Positions 5,264 through 8,740 of a stretch of 8,740 nt of DNA are shown here, one piece after another. The notes beneath the pieces are model-generated. The model was not told the origin of the DNA and ran no database searches. It was given only the letters and a program-made list of their open reading frames with translations. Each line of letters begins with the position of its first letter. Positions within the stretch are counted from its first letter, which is position 1. The stretch is from positions 1 through 8,740 of the forward strand of contig JASHUJ010000129.1 in the NCBI GenBank assembly GCA_030040035.1, written 5' to 3'. The DNA is from Thermoplasmata archaeon. GTDB lineage: Archaea; Thermoplasmatota; Thermoplasmata; Lutacidiplasmatales; UBA184. The position numbers and the translations under genes were made by a program.

Positions 5264-8263
5264 CTATGAGCCTCCCGGAGGGGGAGTCGATTGAGGCGCG
5301 GTGGAAGGCGGCTCGGGAGGCGCACCCCTTCGGGCTCGCATCCGCAGTCCGAACACGGTCCCAATCAGGACGACCGCCGCGATGGCTCCCGCTAGGACGG
5401 CGTATCCTTCCGACGACGGCAGCCCCAGGAACGATGGCGCGCTCGAATGAGAGGGCCCTCGGGAAGTCGACACGAATTCCAGGGAGATCGATACGGGCGC
5501 CCCGCTCACCGTCACGACCCCGGTGGACGAGTTGACCTCGTAGCCGGGCACTTTTCCAATCGTGTACGAATGACTCCCGTTCGTCTCTTGTGCGGAGATG
5601 ACGGTCGAAGTCGAAAAGACGGTCGTGCCGTCGATTCCCACCGACCAGTTCGTCCCGGACGGCAATCCAACTTCGGAGAATGCGACCGGATAGGTCACGG
5701 GGACGAAGCCGACGGACTCCGAGAGGGCGGAACCGTCGATGACGAAGGATCCGCCTGCGGATCGGTACTCCTTGTTCGCCGTCGCCACGGAGTACGAGTA
5801 GGTGGCATTCGGCAACGTTAGGGATATCGAGGAACTGGTGGACGAGGTCGACCCGATGGCCGTTCCGTTCACCCACCACACCGTGCCCGTCGGGAGGCCG
5901 GTCTCCGTGAACTCTGCCGAGTAGGTCACCAAGTGGAACGTCACCGAAACGGACACCTGGTCGACCTGAACGGTGAATGAACCTCCGGCCGCTGCGTAGT
6001 CCGTGTCCAGCGTGGTCACTGAGTAGAGGTACCCCCCGTTGGGTTCGGAAAACGAGAGCGTGTTCGTCGCGGACCTGAAGGACGCTCCTCCAGAGACGTC
6101 GACCGACCACTCGGTGCCGGAGGGGAGCCCGGCTTCCGTAAACGTCACCGGATAGCTGACGGGGCCGGGCTCCACGATCGAAAGGGTTCCCGCGAGCTGA
6201 TTCGAGACGATGACCTCGCCGTTCGACGCGTCGTAGGCTGCCCCGCCCGGACCCGACCCGACGGAGATGGAGCCGAGGACGGTATCCGACACCGCACTAA
6301 TGACCGTCACATTGTGCGAGAAGAGATTGGTGACGTACACCTCTCCGTTGCCAGAATCGTACGCCATCGCGTCGGGACCCGAGCCGGTAGTGAGCCACCC
6401 GACGATCGCGTTCGACGACCCATTGATCACGGACACGTTGTCCGAATTGAAGTTCGCGACGTAGACGTAGCCGTTTGCGTTGTCATAGACCTCTGCATCG
6501 GGGAAGGAGCCGACGCGGACCGTACCGACCACGGTGTCCGTCGTTCCGTTGATGACCGACAGCGTAGCCGATCCGGAGTTTGCCACATAAATACCTCCGT
6601 TCTCCGCGTCGTAGGCCACGGCGTCGGGCTCGGCGCCCACGGAAATCGAGCCGACGACCGAGTCCGTCGCCCCATCGATCACGGTAACATTACCGGATAC
6701 GGCGCAGGCCACGTAGACGTAGCCGTTCGCGCTGTCGTACGCGACGGCGTCGGTCCCCGGCCCGGCCGTGATCGTTCCCACGACCGTGTTCGTTGCCCCG
6801 TCGATCACCGTGACAAGGCCGACAGGAGGCGTACCGGAGTACGCGCCCGCATAGACTGCATAGAGGTACCCGTTCGCTGGGTCGAAGGCCAACTGCGTGG
6901 GATACGCCCCGGGGAGCATTGTCCCGACGAGCGCGTCCGACGCGCCGTTCACGGCCGTCACACCCTGACCGTCTCCGTTGGCTACGTAGAGGTAGCCGTT
7001 CCGGTCGTCGTATGCCTCGCCCAGAGGGAATGCCCCCACCGAAACGGAGGCCGTGACCTTGTTTGTCGTCCCATTGATGACCGAGACGTTGTCGGAGACG
7101 CCGTTCGCGACGAGCACGCTCGACCCGCCCCATGCCGCAGCGTCAGAGGTTTGCCCGACGGGTATCGAGCCCACCACCGCATCCGTCGCTCCGTCGATCA
7201 CCGACACGTTTGCACCAGTGTTCACGACGTAGACAAAGCCGTTCGATCCGTCCCAGACGACAGCATCGGGACCTGACCCGACCGGAATGGAGCCGACCAC
7301 GGCATCCGTCGTTCCGTCGATGACGGTCGTGTTGTCGGAGTCGGCGTTGACCACGTAGATGTATCCATTCGAAGCGTCGTAGGACGCGCCCAGTGGATAG
7401 GACCCGACCGACACGGAACCGACGACGGCGTCGGTCGCACCGTCGATCACTGTCACGTTGTTCGACGCCAGGTCCGCGACATAGAGGTAGCCGTTGGCAG
7501 CGTCATACGCCGCGGCACTAGGTTCCGATCCGACCGGAACCGTCCCCTCGATCGCTTCGGTCTGGCCATTGATTACCGTCACGTTGTTGGTAAAAGCGTT
7601 CGCGACGTAGACGTAGCCGTTCGCGGCGTCGTACGCCAGCGCGTCGGGGTAGGTGCCGACCGGAACCGAGCCGAGAGTCGCACCCGTCGCGCCGTCCAGG
7701 ACCGTCACGTTATCGGAAAACGAGTTCGCGACGTAGAGATTTCCGGTGGCGCTGTCATATGCTATCGCGTCGGACCCTGAACCGGCCCAGAGCCACTGAA
7801 CGATGGCATCGGTCGAACCATTGACCACCGTCACGTTGTTGGTGCCGAAGTTCGCCACGTAGAAGTCCCCAGTCGAACTGTCGTACGCGACCCCATCCGG
7901 ATCTCCTCCGGTGGCGGGCTGGAAGTTACCCGGGACGAGCGTATCGTTCAGCAAGACCAGGGTGTCAAGTACGCTACCCACGGACGTGCCCGACGAACCT
8001 GCGGAGATCACCTCATCAGGGGATCTCGCTCCGGCGCCGGGCTTGCCGGAGGTCGGGGGGCTCGCGCGGGAGGCGACTTGTAGTGCAGAAAGTGAAATCG
8101 GTGGGACTAGGCCGACCCGGCCCACGGGAGCTTGGGAGGGTCCTGATGGCGAATACGAACTGGGTCGCCCAGCCGCCGCCAGTGTTGTACCCAAGGTCAA
8201 GATCGCAACCACGAACACGATCGCGGGCAGGGTCGAGCGGACCGGGAATCCCAACGACACCAT
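5264..8263 (-). CDS. Surface-anchored YVTN beta-propeller protein (two 7-bladed propellers, three C-terminal repeats)
   Basis: A 999-residue protein, probably exported and anchored on the cell surface. Residues 8-31 are a signal peptide (STLPAIVFVVAILTLGTTLA), followed by a Ser/Pro-rich linker. Residues about 121-697 are fourteen YVTN-type blades (xPDAVAYD-x-NGYVYVAN-x-NVTVIDGxTDAVVGSIxVG). The AYD positions fall at 126, 168, 210, 252, 294, 336, 377, 417, 459, 508, 550, 592, 634 and 676, a nearly exact 42-residue period; fourteen suits two seven-bladed propellers. Blade 7 is shortened and blade 9 carries an insertion (GAYSGTPPVGL). Three repeats with FxExGLPxGTxW follow at 704, 781 and 858, then a membrane helix about 952-974, RMRARR and a Pro-rich cytoplasmic tail. 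About twenty NxS/T sequons suggest N-glycosylation. Such proteins may serve adhesion or S-layer roles; the ligand is unknown. The ATG at 8263 directly precedes the signal peptide. Confidence 0.92.
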   Translation of the reverse strand: MVSLGFPVRSTLPAIVFVVAILTLGTTLAAAGRPSSYSPSGPSQAPVGRVGLVPPISLSALQVASRASPPTSGKPGAGARSPDEVISAGSSGTSVGSVLDTLVLLNDTLVPGNFQPATGGDPDGVAYDSSTGDFYVANFGTNNVTVVNGSTDAIVQWLWAGSGSDAIAYDSATGNLYVANSFSDNVTVLDGATGATLGSVPVGTYPDALAYDAANGYVYVANAFTNNVTVINGQTEAIEGTVPVGSEPSAAAYDAANGYLYVADLASNNVTVIDGATDAVVGSVSVGSYPLGASYDASNGYIYVVNADSDNTTVIDGTTDAVVGSIPVGSGPDAVVWDGSNGFVYVVNTGANVSVIDGATDAVVGSIPVGQTSDAAAWGGSSVLVANGVSDNVSVINGTTNKVTASVSVGAFPLGEAYDDRNGYLYVANGDGQGVTAVNGASDALVGTMLPGAYPTQLAFDPANGYLYAVYAGAYSGTPPVGLVTVIDGATNTVVGTITAGPGTDAVAYDSANGYVYVACAVSGNVTVIDGATDSVVGSISVGAEPDAVAYDAENGGIYVANSGSATLSVINGTTDTVVGTVRVGSFPDAEVYDNANGYVYVANFNSDNVSVINGSSNAIVGWLTTGSGPDAMAYDSGNGEVYVTNLFSHNVTVISAVSDTVLGSISVGSGPGGAAYDASNGEVIVSNQLAGTLSIVEPGPVSYPVTFTEAGLPSGTEWSVDVSGGASFRSATNTLSFSEPNGGYLYSVTTLDTDYAAAGGSFTVQVDQVSVSVTFHLVTYSAEFTETGLPTGTVWWVNGTAIGSTSSTSSSISLTLPNATYSYSVATANKEYRSAGGSFVIDGSALSESVGFVPVTYPVAFSEVGLPSGTNWSVGIDGTTVFSTSTVISAQETNGSHSYTIGKVPGYEVNSSTGVVTVSGAPVSISLEFVSTSRGPSHSSAPSFLGLPSSEGYAVLAGAIAAVVLIGTVFGLRMRARRGAPPEPPSTAPQSTPPPGGS
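5474..6154 (-). repeat. Three tandem 77-residue repeats (Ig-like, FTExGLPSGT type)
   Basis: The units begin at residues 704 (YPVTFTEAGLPSGTEWSV), 781 (YSAEFTETGLPTGTVWWV) and 858 (YPVAFSEVGLPSGTNWSV), spaced by exactly 77 residues. Each ends with a Y-S-Y/Y-x-V strand and an AGGSF-like turn before the next unit. This beta-rich repeat recurs in archaeal secreted proteins, including thermopsin-like and propeller proteins, probably as a stalk between the head and the membrane anchor. Confidence 0.75.
6173..7903 (-). repeat. Fourteen tandem ~126-bp propeller repeats
   Basis: The DNA encoding residues 121-697 is a tandem array with a 126-base period. On the plus strand it shows recurring blocks such as gacgtagacgtagccgtt, with gtcgtacgcgac between them. 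Units are diverged at the nucleotide level but keep codon phase, consistent with old internal duplications and some later homogenisation. Confidence 0.85.
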
Positions 8264-8278
8264 GGGTGAGGACCGGAA

Positions 8279-8292
8279 AGGGCTACAGCCCT
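8279..8292. promoter_or_regulatory. Inverted repeat just upstream of the propeller gene start
   Basis: AGGGCT-ac-AGCCCT is a perfect 6-bp dyad with a two-base centre, lying 16-29 bases before the ATG at 8263. The position suits an operator or an element in the 5' end of the transcript. No convincing TATA box is seen between the tRNA and the ATG, so the propeller gene's promoter is not identified; transcription reading on from the tRNA is possible. Confidence 0.3.
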
Positions 8293-8476
8293 ACTCTCCT
8301 TTCGCTAGATGACTCTACCGGCTACCCCATCGTCTACCGGGAATTCCCCAACGGATTGAGTCCGATCCTCGAACCGGTGACGCGTCAGGTCGCGTGCAAC
8401 CTCGCCCGGGGCCCGTCGACGAATTGGGAGGACTCGGGCGCGGAAGCGACAGAACGGCTGTCTGTTCGAATCCGAG

Positions 8477-8551
8477 CGGGCGCGGAGGGATTTGAACCCT
8501 CGACCGCCGGGTTAGGAACCCGGTGCCCTATCCAGGCTAGGCTACGCGCCC
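8477..8551 (-). tRNA. tRNA-Arg (CCU anticodon)
   Basis: A complete 75-base cloverleaf on the minus strand: acceptor GGGCGCG with CGCGCCC, D-arm GCCT/GGGC, anticodon stem CCGGG/CCCGG with loop TTCCTAA (anticodon CCT at 8514-8516, reading the Arg codon AGG), T-arm GAGGG-TTCAAAT-CCCTC and discriminator G. All stems pair fully, and no intron is present. The CCA end is not encoded (the next bases are CTCGG), as in many archaeal tRNAs. This intact gene is the likely parent of R2 and R3, and R1 shares its acceptor end; all three copies lie downstream of its 3' end. Confidence 0.95.
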
Positions 8552-8570
8552 CGTCGGGATTTTCGCATCG

Positions 8571-8578
8571 ACCATAAG
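8571..8578 (-). promoter_or_regulatory. TATA-like element of the tRNA-Arg gene
   Basis: CTTATGGT on the minus strand is centred about 24 bases upstream of the mature tRNA 5' end, the usual place for an archaeal TATA box of a tRNA gene, in otherwise GC-rich sequence. The match to consensus is partial. Confidence 0.4.
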
Positions 8579-8626
8579 AGGCCTCCGGCTCGCGAAGTAT
8601 CCGGCGGATCGTCGAGGCGCGACGAT

Positions 8627-8740
8627 TCATGCGGCGGGTGTGGTCGGGACGACCTTGGGTTCGGGGAGCAACCGATCGTAGCGGTGGTCGACCGGCGTCG
8701 TGAAGCCGGCCGCGGGCTCCTGGACGATGTCGATCCCCTC
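8627..8740 (-). CDS. C-terminal end of an unidentified gene (partial)
   Basis: A frame open from the right edge ends in TGA at 8627-8629 and encodes 37 residues including the segment TTPVDHRYDRLLPEPKVV. Codon use is strongly GC at third positions, as in the neighbouring genes, and the segment is mixed rather than Arg-rich, which supports real coding. I do not recognise the family from this tail. It reads toward the tRNA-Arg gene, ending 76 bases before it. Confidence 0.5.
   Translation of the reverse strand, partial: EGIDIVQEPAAGFTTPVDHRYDRLLPEPKVVPTTPAA

Noticed and set aside
4858..5535. 225-residue plus-strand frame
   Set aside because: Arg/Pro/Ser/Gly-rich with no hydrophobic core; the opposite strand encodes two clean membrane segments and the end of the propeller protein.
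5250..6110. 286-residue minus-strand frame in another phase of the propeller gene
   Set aside because: Arg/His-rich shadow of the C-terminal repeats; the 999-residue frame fully explains this DNA.
6314..7276. 320-residue plus-strand frame with repeated HVDVAV/RRPIDH motifs
   Set aside because: Its repeats mirror the 126-base propeller repeats in antisense, so it is a shadow.
1..8740. CRISPR arrays, insertion sequences, integrase genes, rRNA
   Set aside because: No short regularly spaced repeats with unique spacers, no transposase or recombinase motifs and no rRNA-like sequence were seen; the only regular array is the propeller coding repeat.

Overview
The window looks like archaeal DNA, most likely a high-GC member of the Thermoplasmatota. 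The signs are a tRNA gene with no encoded CCA end, TATA-like boxes about 25 bases upstream of genes, a zinc-ribbon/nucleotidyltransferase plus HEPN pair, and a very large surface protein made of YVTN beta-propeller repeats with a signal peptide and a C-terminal membrane anchor. The phylum is an inference from gene style, not a proven assignment.

Layout. Bases 1-506 (+) hold the C-terminal end of a TPR-rich protein whose start lies outside the window. A class I SAM-dependent methyltransferase follows at 705-1532 (+). Bases 1533-2032 carry no convincing protein gene but contain a 14-bp copy of a tRNA 3' end, a near-palindrome and a predicted three-way-junction fold. On the minus strand, read right to left, come: the C-terminus of an unidentified gene (8740-8627), an intact tRNA-Arg(CCU) (8551-8477), the 999-residue propeller protein (8263-5264), a decayed membrane/zinc-ribbon gene (5120-4752), a 45-residue single-span membrane ORF (4599-4462), a zinc-ribbon MNT nucleotidyltransferase (4435-3995), a HEPN protein (3992-3630), a 61-base degenerate tRNA-Arg fragment (3349-3289), a possible cyclase-type zinc-knuckle remnant (about 3259-3167), and an FAD-dependent oxidoreductase (3130-2033).

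How it fits together. The MNT/HEPN pair is almost certainly one toxin-antitoxin operon; the small membrane ORF just upstream may belong to it. The propeller protein is probably a cell-surface protein. The most unusual feature is that the 3' end of the tRNA-Arg gene recurs in the same orientation at 4633, 3289 and 1677, all downstream of the intact tRNA 3' end. The copies divide the minus-strand genes into three blocks: propeller plus decayed gene, MNT/HEPN, and FAD oxidoreductase. This is the pattern expected from repeated insertion of mobile segments at a tRNA gene, although no integrase is present in the window.
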